Origin: Phoronis australis
Taxonomy: Eukaryota; Phoronida; Phoronidae
NCBI GenBank assembly: GCA_002633005.1
Contig: NMRA01000362.1
Location: 1 to 64,000, forward strand
Direction of reading: 5' to 3'
Length of the DNA: 64,000 nt
Each line of letters starts with the position of its first letter. Position 1 is the stretch's first letter. The notes beneath the pieces are model-generated. The model had not been told where the DNA came from. It did no database searches and saw only the letters and a list, made by a program, of their open reading frames with translations. This document shows positions 34,272-45,720 of the stretch, in pieces. The position numbers and the translations under genes were made by a program.

Positions 34272-34430
34272 TCTAAAGTATTTTTCTACGCCTCTGTGGT
34301 TAACTATCGACATATTTCTAAGATTTGGTTTTACAGGGTTGGACTCGAAAGACCAGCCATTTTACCTCACGCAATATCAGTTTCCGCTTTGTTTTAAGGG
34401 GACATAGAACAGTTCTCACAGATGTTTGCC

Positions 34431-34912
34431 TATCAGAACACACGTCAATGGACTCTTCACCCTTTCTTCATTTTGTCAAAAACGGCATGCAAAGAATTAA
34501 AAGTTTCGAGTCATTTCACATCACAGAAACTTTATTCTCTCTTGTAGCTTTGACCTTTCCACTCTCACTGATAACCAGACTAAGAAAAATGGGGGCAAAA
34601 GTCGCAAAATCGCACCTTTCACCCCAAAACCATTACCCCCTGCCGCTGCTCGACTAAAGCCACCATAAAATTCTGAAAGCAAATTGATTAACAATTCCAA
34701 AAATGTAGTCTAAAGGTACTGTCAACGACCTAGATTTTTGGAAAATCTGGTTTGTTTGAGGGCTACCCGATATTGCGGCCAATTTCTCAGTTGCTACCCA
34801 GCAATGCACAATTTGTAAAAGGTGGCCACCATCTTGAAGAAGAGAACACCTAACTAAAAATGCCTCACCTAGATTTTTATATTTTGGTAGAGCAAGTTGG
34901 CCGAGGCCGCAG
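34431..34912. repeat. Direct repeat flanking a pseudogene, right copy
   Basis: Right partner of 32,254-32,651. Longer by about 85 bases because of small insertions. The pair could be remnants of long direct terminal repeats or of two copies of one element. Confidence 0.8.
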
Positions 34913-35624
34913 CCAGCTTTTAAGATTGATGAAAAATAAAATAGTTACGTATATTGTTTGATGTCATGTCATTTAAAAACATTCACAAGATAATTCAGTC
35001 ATATTATGAGTTATTAGCGCCAGAAACGCCTTCAGCTTATATTCCAGTATTCACACCTACAGTCGTATCAACCGACTAGCAAGTAGCAATAGTGTTTGTT
35101 TAAATTCAGTATTGTACGAATCCACTGATTTAGCACAAGTATTTACAAACAAAAATGAACTCGTAACAATATTTTACAATAAATATTGTGTAATTTATAT
35201 TAAAAAAATAATTGCAGGCGGTCTGTTACACGTTGTACCAAACGTGCGCATGCCTCGCATGTGGGCCCATTGCACTGATCACCTGGAAATATTTTTACAC
35301 CCCCAGGCTCAATAAAACGATGCAATTGATGTCAACGAGAAATTAAAAAAAAAAACAAACAAACGATGGTATACCGGACTTTGACATCAAGTGTATTTAA
35401 AAGGGGCATTTCCAAGACTGCGCGCCAGGTAAATTTTAATCACATAAGGCAACTGGATATTTTTCACAAGTCTTTAAAGTGACAAATTGTAACATTTGTT
35501 TCTATCCCCAGTTTATGTTTTTAATTGAATTAAAAAGGGTAAATTGAATTCAAAGCCTTATAATTCGGTATGTTTTCATGCAATCTAGACTTTGTTTCAT
35601 AGTTTTAATATTTAACATACTCAC
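34913..35624. other. Unassigned DNA
   Basis: AT-rich; plus frame 35,112-35,315 has no domain. Confidence 0.4.
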
Positions 35625-35863
35625 AAGGTTGTGTTGCTATTAATGCTCAATCTTTGTGCAAGGGTGACCAAGTCTATATTCAAAGTGGCGGCGACTACGG
35701 GTTCTAGAATTTCAATGCGAATTATTTTGAAAATTATGTTTCTAATATAAGGTTTCGATGAATTTGAATGTAATTGCTTTGTACGAAAAGGTAAAGCTAA
35801 TGTTTGTTGTAACTTTTGCACCACATTAAACGGCCTATTGTCGCCGATTCCGATACGGGACAA
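35625..35863 (-). CDS. Possible exon, weak similarity to TBP-fold repeat
   Basis: An 80-codon minus-strand frame that runs into a strong donor (CAACCTT/gtgagtatg). Its end reads P-V-V-A-A-T-L-N-I-D-L-V-T-L-A-Q-R-L. TATA-binding protein repeats begin with a similar V-V-A/S-x-x-N-L-x-x-x-L-D-L-x-x-I-A pattern, and the donor would cut close to where the next conserved block begins. I found no downstream exon on the minus strand that completes it. Could equally be a chance frame. Confidence 0.28.
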
Positions 35864-37231
35864 ACACTCGACACGGCCCGAATCGGAATCGATCAGCGTT
35901 CATGCCTTCAACTTCAAGAAGACACGAATGCAAAGTTCCTAATATCAAAAATTTTGTAACAAGCGAAGTTCTCTTTATAATGAACATTGTGACGCGTTTT
36001 GTTTTGTTTTATTTTTCGACTTTTTAGGCTATCCTAGTCATCCTCCCGGACAACCCTATAAGGGTCCGTATTTTAAGGTGTGCTAATTAATTGAATAAAA
36101 AGTTCTAAGAGAAATGGTTGTGATGATCATTAATTGACATGAAAGAAACAATTGGCATGCTTCTTTGATTTTCCACGGCCATAGTCATCTCTGATTCCAG
36201 TACAATGGAGACACGGTGAAAGCCAAATTCGTTGTGCGGATGAGGGCATAGACATCGCTTGGTGCGAGCGCCATCTCAAGTTTTGTGGCGCTAAATACAT
36301 ATAGGATTCGTGATGGGGCTGCTGTATTATAAAAGGCCTACTTAATTAACGATGCTGTACGTTGATGTTTTCCATCAATACATGCTAGTGCTTGATTTAT
36401 CCATTGAGTTCCCTGGCCATGACATTGTTGTTGGGGGTCCCGTTCCTTCCGTTAAACGCTATTGAAATCATACATTTAATCATTCGTACATGTACTTCAA
36501 AAAGGTCAAGGAAATTTTAAATCACAGCTTTTGGAGAGAATTTTATTCATTGGTAACTTAAATTCAAGAGGAAAGTTCAGGGAGTGCAATTTTATTTCTC
36601 CAGGACTCGTCTCCTACCAGAGATAATGGAGTCATCTGTCGTTCGCTGTATTTTTTCGTTTTTTCTCGAAATAGTAAATCATTTGATGAAAATTGAGATT
36701 TTGACAAATAGCATTTATTGCTGCTAGCTTATTGATTTTTGAAACTATACATTCCTTTATGATTATTGGCTCAGCACCTAGAGGGACCTGTTGATGGCAT
36801 CCAAAATTTTCGTAATTTCTGTTGAACTGCTAAAAGGGCCTCTCCTGGACAGAGGGCCTAATGATGACATCGATTGCCTCTGTTTTACTGTTTCTTTGAA
36901 ATCCGGTACAACCTTTTGTGTTAAGTAAGGTCATTTATTTGAGGGCCACACAATGATGGGATTAAGTGTCACTATTTTCTGTTTGTAATATTTACATGTA
37001 GCCTTTCATATTAAGAGCTCCTTTTTAGACGGAGTCCTCAGTCAGTGGGGAGGCCCTGGGTAATTGACTCTTACCCCTATATAAATCTGACACTGTCAAC
37101 TATTCAGGAGTGGAAAAAAGATGACTCCCAATTCATCGAAAAAAACAAGACTAATTCGTGCAATACATCACAGCGCCGTAACAATCATGCTATTTCAAAA
37201 CAATTTTCATTGTTCATGAAATCTGACAAGA
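35864..37231. other. Unassigned DNA
   Basis: Around 36,760-37,060 a 'gagggcct..atgat' motif recurs loosely at roughly 60-100 bp intervals, which may be a very decayed tandem repeat. No coding region supported. Confidence 0.4.
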
Positions 37232-37307
37232 GGCACGGAACCAAGAGAAACTAAGTTTTCTCTTGGTACTGAAACTTGCGTGCCTTAGCCTATTGCGCAT
37301 GCAATAG
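37232..37307. repeat. Two adjacent hairpins
   Basis: First hairpin: an 11-bp perfect stem ACCAAGAGAAA (37,240-37,250) / TTTCTCTTGGT (37,257-37,267) with a 6-base loop, inside outer arms GGCACG / CGTGCC (37,232 and 37,279). Second: CCTATTGC-GCAT-GCAATAGG at 37,288-37,307. Likely a small foldback element; no evidence of a structured RNA gene. Confidence 0.75.
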
Positions 37308-37841
37308 GTGCTATTCAAGGAACCGCGTGATCAAGAATTGTTCGAAAACTCTAGATATACTTGTAAAATCACTAAAGGGAAGCCTAGCGGTGCAGCACAA
37401 GCGCCTGTCTCAACTGTTGTATTTACACACATTTGCAACTAATTAAAGGTGACACATACTCTCTATTGGTGAGCATAGTAGATCACTAGATTAATCGTAG
37501 ATATTTTTCCAAAAAGTTATCATTCGTGAACTTTCTTGAAAATGGTAGTCGCAATCATCACAGTCAGACAAAATTATTTTAACGGACGTGATGACCTAAA
37601 AAACTAATGATATTAAATTTGAAGATGGCGTGTCTCTGACATCTGAAGTTCTGAAGAAACTGCCTTTGGCAGCCATCTTAGATAATGGCCGAAGAAAAAC
37701 TAAACGCAACGGGTCTCAATGGATTAGTCGACACCGATAACCGGTATGCAATATTTAATTCCTTTGTTCGTTCTGAAGTTGTGCGACTCGAACTAGTTTT
37801 GGCGCCACCTTGGAAAATGGGGGGTGAAACTACAACACTCA

Positions 37842-38404
37842 CTGGTTCCCTGCGTGCTTAGCCCATCCAGTACGCTAGTATCACGCAGTGGCACGCGCTT
37901 TAGCATTGGTCGATGTAACCTCAGCAGTCATTGGTTAGCTTTACAACACCGTGAAAAAATGGCGGTCTGTAACCGATTTTTAGCCTTCAGTTGCCATACA
38001 AGTGGCGTCGCAGCAGCTATTTTGTTTCTGAAGTGATGTTTAATAGCCGCGTGCTTGAAGCACATGTATTTACAATAAACACTTATCTAGTGGCCGATTT
38101 AACCGGTGTGTGACACTATCGTAAACAAAAGTCATCGACACTATAAAGATGCATTCCGAAAAGGTGCAATCAGAAGTTCTAGGCTCCACATTTCCTGAAC
38201 ATACATGTAAATTTTAAGAGCCGATGTGTCTGTACAACAGGCCTCAGTCCATCAGTCATGCCAGTTTGTTTGCGTAAAGCGCTACCTGTTGAGAATTCGA
38301 CTTGGCAATCAGAAATAAAGGTGTAAAAAATTACCGAGGAATCTTAAGTGATACCTGCGTGCTGGCGCGGCTACCGCCCCACCTAGCGGCACGCAGGGAA
38401 CCAG
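37842..38404. mobile_element. 563-bp element with 16-bp terminal inverted repeats
   Basis: The ends CTGGTTCCCTGCGTGC (37,842-37,857) and GCACGCAGGGAACCAG (38,389-38,404) are exact reverse complements. A second internal pair of the type 'gtatcacgcag' / 'ctgcgtgcNgg' partly extends the symmetry. No transposase frame inside (longest frame 70 codons, no domain), so a non-autonomous DNA transposon. I could not identify a target duplication. Confidence 0.8.
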
Positions 38405-38811
38405 CTAGCACTGCAGCCATGCAAAATCATTCCCACACAAAACAAATAGGTAAACCTCTTGGAATTATTACTCTATCATAATTCACTCTCGAGTTACAAT
38501 GGTCATCGGACAAAAATTGAACTTCCGCTACTCTGATTCTGGTAGAATTTTGTCTCAGCCTTAGAGATGTGGAAGGATACGATTTATGTAACGAAACTTC
38601 GGGTTGCATTTTTCCGGGTCATTCGTAGCATGATTCGATTATAAATTGAAGGCTCCTCAAATAATAAGGTACAACAGCCGATCTTTGCAACCTGAAATAA
38701 CCATCAAAGGTATTGATGAAATTCGGAGATTTCTGCAGTGTTCCAAAATTAAACTCACCTTTATTCACCCAAGGACCTGAAAACAAGGTGTAAATTTTGC
38801 AGTAACTACCC
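38405..38811. other. Unassigned DNA between elements
   Basis: Nothing recognised; a minus-strand frame crosses into the next MITE. Confidence 0.4.
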
Positions 38812-39127
38812 AGTGGGGACTTAGGGGGGCAAGGGGGCCATGCCCTCCCTACCATTTGGCAATTCGGGGTGCGCATTTGGTGAATAGTATATGCGCGCAC
38901 CCAGAGGGGCAAGGGCGGCGAATGCACAATGCACAGGTCCTGAAAAAACCCGTTTACCGTTTTTCCTCTTTTTTTAGTAATAAGGTCCACATGCAAACCC
39001 AAAAATTCGAAATTCGAGACTCCGGCATAGATCCCTACATTTTAGGCTGGGCGGGCGCATGTGGGGAAATTCTCGTTATTCCTCTGCCTTGCCCCCTCCC
39101 CTTACTCAAAATCCTGAATCTGCCCTG
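38812..39127. mobile_element. MITE family 2, copy 2, carrying a nested MITE
   Basis: Outer ends AGTGGGGACTTAGGGGGGC and, on the right, 'actcaaaatcctgaatctgccct' match the family at 17,394 and 57,992. It is about twice as long as the other copies because another element sits inside it (38,889-39,062). Confidence 0.7.
38889..39062. mobile_element. MITE family 3 (GCGCGCACCCAG ends), nested
   Basis: Left end 'tatgcgcgcacccag' and right end 'ctgggcgggcgcatg' are inverted repeats. The right part contains 'cgaaattcgagac..ccctacattttaggctggg', the complement of strings at 47,189 and 56,044. Internal poly-T stretch and no frame. Confidence 0.7.
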
Positions 39128-39668
39128 CTGCGGGCTTAGAACCTGATACACAGGAATTGAATTTGAACTCCCGGCGTTGTACTGAAGTGAGAGTATGTGT
39201 TTTCTGGATACCATGTGTACATGTATCATTCGCTCCCAGCCACCAGAAACTGTGCTAACCGTGTTTTAATGAGTGAATTTGTAACAACCCCAAAAGCAAT
39301 GGAACAGAGACTCCGGAACCTCACTTTTTCCAAATTTGTATCTTCAAAGCATGACTAAAATGTTTTTCACCAAACTGAATCATACCATTGCACACAGATA
39401 ATTACATGTACGAGCTGAGCTGCCTGTCTCGAATGAATCATCTAAGCTGACCGGTGGATAGCCTACATACTGTTACATGTATGTTGTTCATCCAATTTCT
39501 ATTTTCACACGTTCAGTTGACTTGAGCTATAGTCAACTTGAGAAGGACAGCCCGACTCTCGGCTCTGCACCTGCGCTGGCCGGCCTCATTCTCAATCTCT
39601 GTGAATGTTCTTGAAACAAGGTTACTTAACTTCTGGTGTCTGACTCCAGGGGATTGTCCCCCCCCCCC

Positions 39669-39674
39669 NNNNNN
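39669..39674. other. Sequence gap (6 N) inside a poly-C run
   Basis: NNNNNN flanked on both sides by C-only sequence; an unresolved homopolymer. Both reading frames that cross it are artefacts. Confidence 0.97.
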
Positions 39675-40647
39675 CCCCCCCCCCCCGCCACCTCGCTCTC
39701 TATGTCGTGGGCGTGGGGGCGAAAGTGGTGTAGCATCCGAATAATGGCGGAGTGGCAATAGAAAGGGGTCGAGCCAAATTCTGGCGAAGTCTAATATTAT
39801 CTTTTTCTCCAGGCGTTATACTTGATTTTAGGATCGTATTGCAGTTGTATATCTCACGCGATGCATTTTAAGAAAAGTGTAGAATTTCGAAATTATTGTA
39901 ATACGTATAGAAAGCTTTACGTTATGCTGGTCATGTAAGCGGCGGTATTACCAAAGACCGGCTTTCCGAATCGCAAGCAGGTGATCCTACGTTTGACAAC
40001 GTTGCTTGCCGTTAGACTTCAAAATATTCCATGAACGATGATTTTTTCAGTCTTGTAGGGTGGTAACAGTTCTAATCTTATCTCGTTTGTATTAAACGAA
40101 AAGAAAAATTCATCCTTAGCACTGTATTCCATACATGTAGGTGATTTTGCAAATGACTGGACTAAAGGGAAAGCGAATTTTTAAACACATGTGTATGTTA
40201 AACGTTGTGATTGGGTTGCTTAGATAAGGCATTTTATCTTATATCGATGGACTAACACATTGGCGACCACATGTTTTGATGACAAACTGGTAGTGTTTTT
40301 GACCTTTGACACTCGTACAGAGCCAAATTACAACAACACACGAACTTCCAATGGTAAATTAAACACGCAATGCAGGGGCTGGGAAACAAAGAACTGTTAC
40401 AACATTTGAAAGCGGCAAATTATGTAGATTGTCTCGAAGCGTAAATTCGCATGCTCTGTTCGACCTCGACACACCTTTGCTGCCGCATACTACGGTCCAT
40501 GCCTGACCTTCACTTGCAAACAACCTAACTGGGCAAGGTACACTACACGGCATCTCCTAACATCTCACATGAACTTAAATAATTAAATGAACGACAACAT
40601 TACTGCTGTGTCCCAGATAATTTCTTGGAAGAGTAGTCAAGCCGATG
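39675..40647. other. Region 3' of the minus-strand sHSP gene
   Basis: Presumed 3' UTR and intergenic DNA. I did not find a canonical AATAAA on the minus strand close downstream of the stop codon, so the 3' end of the transcript is unplaced. Confidence 0.4.
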
Positions 40648-41637
40648 CTAATCGTGGCTTACGGGAACAGAGTACTTCAATGCCTTCTTAGTCGGCATTC
40701 CGATAGGCTTGGTTTCCTTTATCGGTGCTTCAATTGTAAGCTTTGAGTCCTCGGTTACAAATGCGCTAAGAGAGTACGGGTCAACGTTACTGGGAAGATC
40801 ATACTCTTTGTTAAACTCTCTTTTCACTGTACGACCACCTCCCTTCTCCTCGTGCAAGGCCCGGATGATCAGCCTATTTCCGCTGGTGCGTACTTGGATC
40901 TCTTCCGGTTTGTAATCCTTCACTTCAAATTCCAGTTGCAGCTTACGTGTCCCATCCAAACCGGTCACAATCGGCCCACTTTGAACACCGCGTGTGCCAA
41001 CCATGGAACTTGATATTTGACTCGTGCGTGTTGTTGTTACTTCGCTTCTGCTGCCAAGATTTGAAGAAGAAATGGGTGACACTGCAAGAGTAGGCGCACT
41101 GGCGGTCGCTACAGCTGTAGAATAACCGGGCGACTTTACCGGAGCCTCAATGCACAAGATACCATCGCTTGATAAATTACAGACAAGAGAATGTGGATCG
41201 ACATTTTCCGGGATGGGAACCTTGCGACTAAATTCCCGAATTTTTGTTTGCCCCCCGTCAGCTTGCTCACTTCGAGCTTGAACGCTCAGTGAATGCTCAA
41301 ACGTAGAAACGCTTATTTCCTCGGCCTTAAACTCGCTGACGTCAAATTGCACTTTGAATTGTGGTTGACCACTTCGAGGATCCTGAACAATTAGTCGCTT
41401 GCTTCCGTCAAGCAAACTGTCTTGACTAGAACTACGAGCAAGTTTGTCATTTGGTTTCAAACGAAAGAAATCTCTGCGCATGCGTTCTACTTCTTCTTCC
41501 CATTCTCTTCTTCTGTGTTCCATCCGAGATTCCAGGTCCCCAAAGAGTGATGTCTGTCTGTCGGCGAAGGTTCGCGTATCCTTGCTTACAGGTATGTAGA
41601 TCTCAGATCTGTACACAGTTTTTGGTGAAGACGTCAT
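40648..41637 (-). CDS. Small heat shock protein with two alpha-crystallin domains
   Basis: ATP-independent holdase chaperone of the Hsp20/alpha-crystallin family, expected in the cytosol, binding unfolding proteins. The intact 329-residue frame has all coding sequence in one exon. The N-terminal ~60 residues are charged and probably helical (W-E-E-E-V-E-R-M-R-R-D-F-F). First alpha-crystallin domain at about 92-168, from F-K-V-Q-F-D-V to L-C-I-E-A-P. A Ser/Thr-rich linker at about 170-225. Second domain at about 231-306, from L-E-F-E-V to L-T-I-E-A-P. Each domain keeps the R-E-F and P-x-x-V-D-P strand signatures. Two domains in one chain is known from flatworm p36/p40 proteins and other invertebrates, and the N-terminal I-P-V ... 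W...R-R layout recalls them. The start ATG at 41,637 is chosen because the open frame upstream is only a splice acceptor. Paralogue at 60,288-61,787. Confidence 0.93.
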   Translation of the reverse strand: MTSSPKTVYRSEIYIPVSKDTRTFADRQTSLFGDLESRMEHRRREWEEEVERMRRDFFRLKPNDKLARSSSQDSLLDGSKRLIVQDPRSGQPQFKVQFDVSEFKAEEISVSTFEHSLSVQARSEQADGGQTKIREFSRKVPIPENVDPHSLVCNLSSDGILCIEAPVKSPGYSTAVATASAPTLAVSPISSSNLGSRSEVTTTRTSQISSSMVGTRGVQSGPIVTGLDGTRKLQLEFEVKDYKPEEIQVRTSGNRLIIRALHEEKGGGRTVKREFNKEYDLPSNVDPYSLSAFVTEDSKLTIEAPIKETKPIGMPTKKALKYSVPVSHD

Positions 41638-41652
41638 GCTTGTGTTAACCTG
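41638..41652 (-). other. Predicted 3' splice site in 5' UTR of minus-strand sHSP
   Basis: On the minus strand 'tgctctttcag' ends at 41,650, giving an exon that starts at 41,649, 12 bases before the ATG. The first exon is not identified; a candidate donor (TTCAAG/gtatga) lies at 42,596-42,598. Confidence 0.6.
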
Positions 41653-41686
41653 AAAGAGCAAGTTGTGTACATATAGAGCTGGCGTG

Positions 41687-41814
41687 CGTTCAGTAACTCT
41701 AGGACCTAGCTAAAATCTAGCCTAAGTCACGTGTTCTTATTTAAAATACACGGCAATATCTCACGTAATCACGCGAAGTTTTGCTTTTTAGCGAGGTTCT
41801 AGCGTTACTGAACG
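41687..41814. mobile_element. MITE-like element family 1, copy 3
   Basis: Bounded by CGTTCAGTAACTCTAGGACC and TTCTAGCGTTACTGAACG. Interior string 'atctcacgtaatcacgcgaagtttt' matches copy 1. It sits in the presumed 5' UTR intron of the sHSP gene, within 40 bases of the acceptor. Confidence 0.8.
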
Positions 41815-41862
41815 TTTGTTTGTCAAACGCGGACCAAAAACAGTAGTATTAATGGGTGCAAT

Positions 41863-41975
41863 TGACCTATCGCCAGAATTTTGAGTGACGTCTTAAATGA
41901 CCATTAGAGCGCAGCATTATTGACACACCTTCGTTTCCAAGCCGCCATTTTATCCGACAAACAACACGTTACCGG
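41863..41975. repeat. Dispersed segment adjoining MITE family 1
   Basis: Partner of 32,891-33,022, same orientation. Confidence 0.8.
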
Positions 41976-44900
41976 GTAAAACCCATTGTTTGTAAGTCGA
42001 CATTGCGCTAGGTCAATTCGTAAACGTTGGGATAGTGCATAAATGTACAGGGGTAAATTCGAAGCACCTCGGGTATTTCCGTATAGCCTAACCATTCCTC
42101 TCGGAAATGAACGTCATTTGCGCATTTGAGGATTTGAGTCATATGGAAAGTCATGTGGGCGCCCTTGCTCATTGATTGATATTTCAAAAGATTTGCCCTT
42201 TTTATGAGGCATTGTTGAATCCCATCGTACTGCTGTGGAAATTTGTCGCCATTATAATGGCAGGAAAGGCGATAAAACGCTGTTAATGCCAGAGTAGGTT
42301 GAAACCTCCCGTTCGCATTACATGAGATCTTTCGGTGGCGCTAAACGATTGTCAGCAGAAGACCTGGTATTCATTTAGGGTATGACGCTGCTATTTCTAT
42401 CGAAAGTCAGCTTTTGCACGTAGTTCATGCTCCAGTGCATGTTTCGTGTCAAATAGTAAATACCGGAGCGTGTGTGCCGGCTTCTTACAGAAGGAAGCCT
42501 GTGAGCTCCGTAGTCTCCTGCAGGTAACTGTAAGGTGTCTTAAACGTTCTGCTCCTCTCAAATAAACTTTTAATATTAGCGTGTAGATTGTTCATACCTT
42601 GAACGGATCGTTCTCTGGTCTCAGAGCTGCCAATCACAAATCGAATTTATTAACAGTACAGTGCGTTAAAAGTCTTTCCGAGAATCTATGCAGAAGTTTT
42701 GGCGCACACGCCTACAGTACGTGTTGACACTATCTGGCCGGAGCCAGTGCCCCCAACGACCAGCCTCATCATAGTGACGCCAATGGAGTTTGTATCACAT
42801 TTTGTGCGTTTGTGACGAATGCGACAATTTGCCTGTTGGTCATGACCATATGTGTGTTGGTCAGACTGAATACCCGCTCATAAAGTGCGTGGAACACCAC
42901 CACAGGGCAAATGCCAGTGGTTTAATCAGTTTGGTAACACGGATCACTCGTTGCTACAGCGGACTGTGGATGTACTGACAGAGAAAGGTCTTCATTTGAA
43001 CGGTCAGGAAGACTGGGTTAAACCCAAGAATCCCTGTTTTCATAAATACAAAGGTGTGATCTGACTCGGACAAGCTCCAGCTCGCAAGTAGTATCAGAAC
43101 ACCGGTAGAGGGCGGCGGGTGTTTCGCGGGAACCTGTTTCTCGCCAATCTCTAATGGAAGGAGCTAGGCAGTTCTGCAACTTCGTGAAATATATTTTATT
43201 GTAAGTTCCAGGAGTTGTGGTTTTTAGTTTAACGCATCTACAAGAGTTTTTCACCTGAATGAACAATAACGTCTATCATCTACACTGGGCAATGCTTAGC
43301 TGTATGACTGAATTTTCTAAATACGCAGATAACGTTCATGTCTGAGAGAAATATGGATACGAAGATACTCGAAGGGTTCTGGATGAGTGCCATGGCATTG
43401 ATCGTGTATTTCCGCAAATCTTGCTGCAGCGGGAGCTACATATTCGGAAAACTTCGGGTGCTTTCGTGGCCTCATATTTAACTGATAGTGGTTTCATGTC
43501 TACCTGTGTGGGAAATTGAATCATTTCTGCAAAAGGATTTCGTCAAGACAGACGGTAAAAGATCATGGCTTTATCTTAGCAGGTCAGCATCTGTGTGGAA
43601 AACTGCCGTTAAGTTGATGCTGTTATTCGTGGAAAGAGATCAAAAGTCGCATGAATGACAGCTAGTTTGTACTAGAAAATGCTATTGGTTGATTCAGAAA
43701 CGAAAGCAAACCTCGAGGTGTTACTTTGGCTGAAGTTGAAACAAACATTGGTGTTTCCATTTCAGAGATGGTCTTTTATACTGCCATTTTGAGTACTGAA
43801 CAGTTTTCAAAAACTGCAAGAAGAGTCAGCACGTGCAGTACGTATGTGAGTAGCATTGGTTTGTGACTGGCTGTAACGTACATGTACGTGTACGTTCTCA
43901 CAACGGCATCCAAGCAATTTTGTCTGTTTCCCGGAATTATTTGAGTACCAAGTTATCTAGTGTTCAGTGAGTTTTGGTTCTGAAATTATTTTTCTTCGAA
44001 AACGCATCATTTTATGTGGATATTTGGAAACATGTAAACGCAGTGGGATAGGCTTAGATGGCCATTGCTTTCCAATCTCGTTGATCGGTTGGCAAAAGAG
44101 AATGATAATAACTTTTCCGTAATTTGAATAGCTTTTGCACGTGTTTTTACGAAGTTTGAAAAGTTGTACTTTAAGCCCAGTAAACAGCTGTAGGCTCATG
44201 CAGTGGTGAACTTGTTAACTCAGCACACAGGGGAAGAAGTCTCAGAGCCTGTTCAGCAAGATAAGTGTTACGCGCTGAAAACAAATGGCACGTGCCATTT
44301 TATCTCACTGTAATAGCTGCTCTATTAAAAGAAATCGTAAAAATGGAGTATGATCGTCTTCAAATGCCCTACCCCAGAAACGGTTAATCAACTGTCGGAT
44401 ATTATAGTATTCGTAATAAGTCTCGTCATTACAGCTCTAACTACCCCATTCACAGGCATGTGAATTCTGCAGGAATTTTTATGGGAAAAGACACCGTGTC
44501 TTCACTGTGGGAACCAGTAAGAAAGTGGTTCCTAGCTTTACTAGAACATTAACGCTATCCTGTATACTGAGCACCGAGATATACGCACTGAGTGACTGGA
44601 ATGATCACCAAGTCTATTAACACATGAATTGTTTATTGCGAACATTCCAAAATAATCGCAGAAAATTTTGTTCCAAAATCAGTTCCACGTTTCTGTCATC
44701 CATTATTTCCTCCCCAAGGCCTGAAGCGTCTCCACTACTGCGGCTATCATACATGTAACTACCATGAACTTTTAAAGCTTAAGCGCATGACTGTGTTGGC
44801 TTCCGGTGCAACGGGTTGCAGACACAGAAGATGGAAAATAGCGACTAACTTAATTTTAGCCCAGTGCCACATTCCCCGACTGATGACATTTCCTCGTGTT

Positions 44901-45720
44901 GTATACTGCGCAATCACCATTTCATTTCGGATTAGCATAACTTGCTTGTAAACTAACTAAATTAAACACTATTATCCCCCACTTGAGAATTCTTGAAATA
45001 TACACGTACATACAGGTGGTGTAAACTATTTCATGTCAGTGCCTCTTCTGAATGCCAGTAATCCCCTAAACCCCAGTCCCAGACCAACACACAATGCATC
45101 ATTTTTGTAGTAAGAAACATCTGTGGATTTTTTTGCGTCTGGCTAGCACCTGAGCATGCGTTAAACTAACTGTGCTGCAGCATAGGGCCCAAGATACAGC
45201 ATAAGGCCCCTTACGCAACACGGCCGGGGTCTGCCTAGCTGACACAGGGCCTAACAACAATAGAGGGGAAAGGGGGTCCTTTCCCTGTTCCCATTTTTAC
45301 TTTTCGAAATAAATTTCGCCAAGTCGTGCTGGGGTGCCATTTTAAACGGGAAGAGAAAATGACGTGAATTCTTGCTTGCAGATTGTCTGAGTAATAGTCT
45401 TTCAAATGAAATGTAACATTTTTTCCTCAGACTTACCATTTTCGGGTTATATTTGACCTTGAATTTCAAAAGAAACCCAAAATTTCAGTTCTTTCAAAAA
45501 ATTACAGAATTTTGCACAACTAACCTCTTAGATAGAACGGGATTTCAAAAGATATTTTTCATTTTTCGCTAGCACGTCTACTTTTTGAATTATAATGGGA
45601 TTTTCTGATAGCGCTGTTCCCTTGTTGAGCGCTCTTGCTGCATTGGATTAGCTTCTATTGAACAAGACTGTAGCATATTTCTTACTGATTTAAGACATTT
45701 AAGTTCGTCATATGAATGTA
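41976..45720. other. Upstream region of sHSP and intergenic DNA
   Basis: No further gene supported. A plus frame at 43,346-43,519 (contains R-R-V-L-D-E-C-H-G-I-D-R-V-F-P-Q) has a protein-like composition but no start, splice sites or family I recognise. I looked for contiguous nGAAnnTTCn heat shock elements near the gene and did not find a convincing one. Confidence 0.4.

Noticed and set aside
39513-39758. Open frames with poly-Gly or poly-Pro
   Set aside because: They cross a six-N gap inside a poly-C run and MITE-like flanks.
41638-41661. Eight extra N-terminal residues for the minus-strand sHSP
   Set aside because: They would start at TTG and overlap a pyrimidine tract and AG acceptor; the first ATG is at 41,637.
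43346-43519. Plus-strand 57-codon frame as a gene
   Set aside because: Protein-like composition, but no start codon, splice sites or family match.
41650-44300. Heat shock elements upstream of the minus-strand sHSP
   Set aside because: I saw GAA and TTC triplets but only with wrong spacing (three bases), not contiguous nGAAnnTTCn units.
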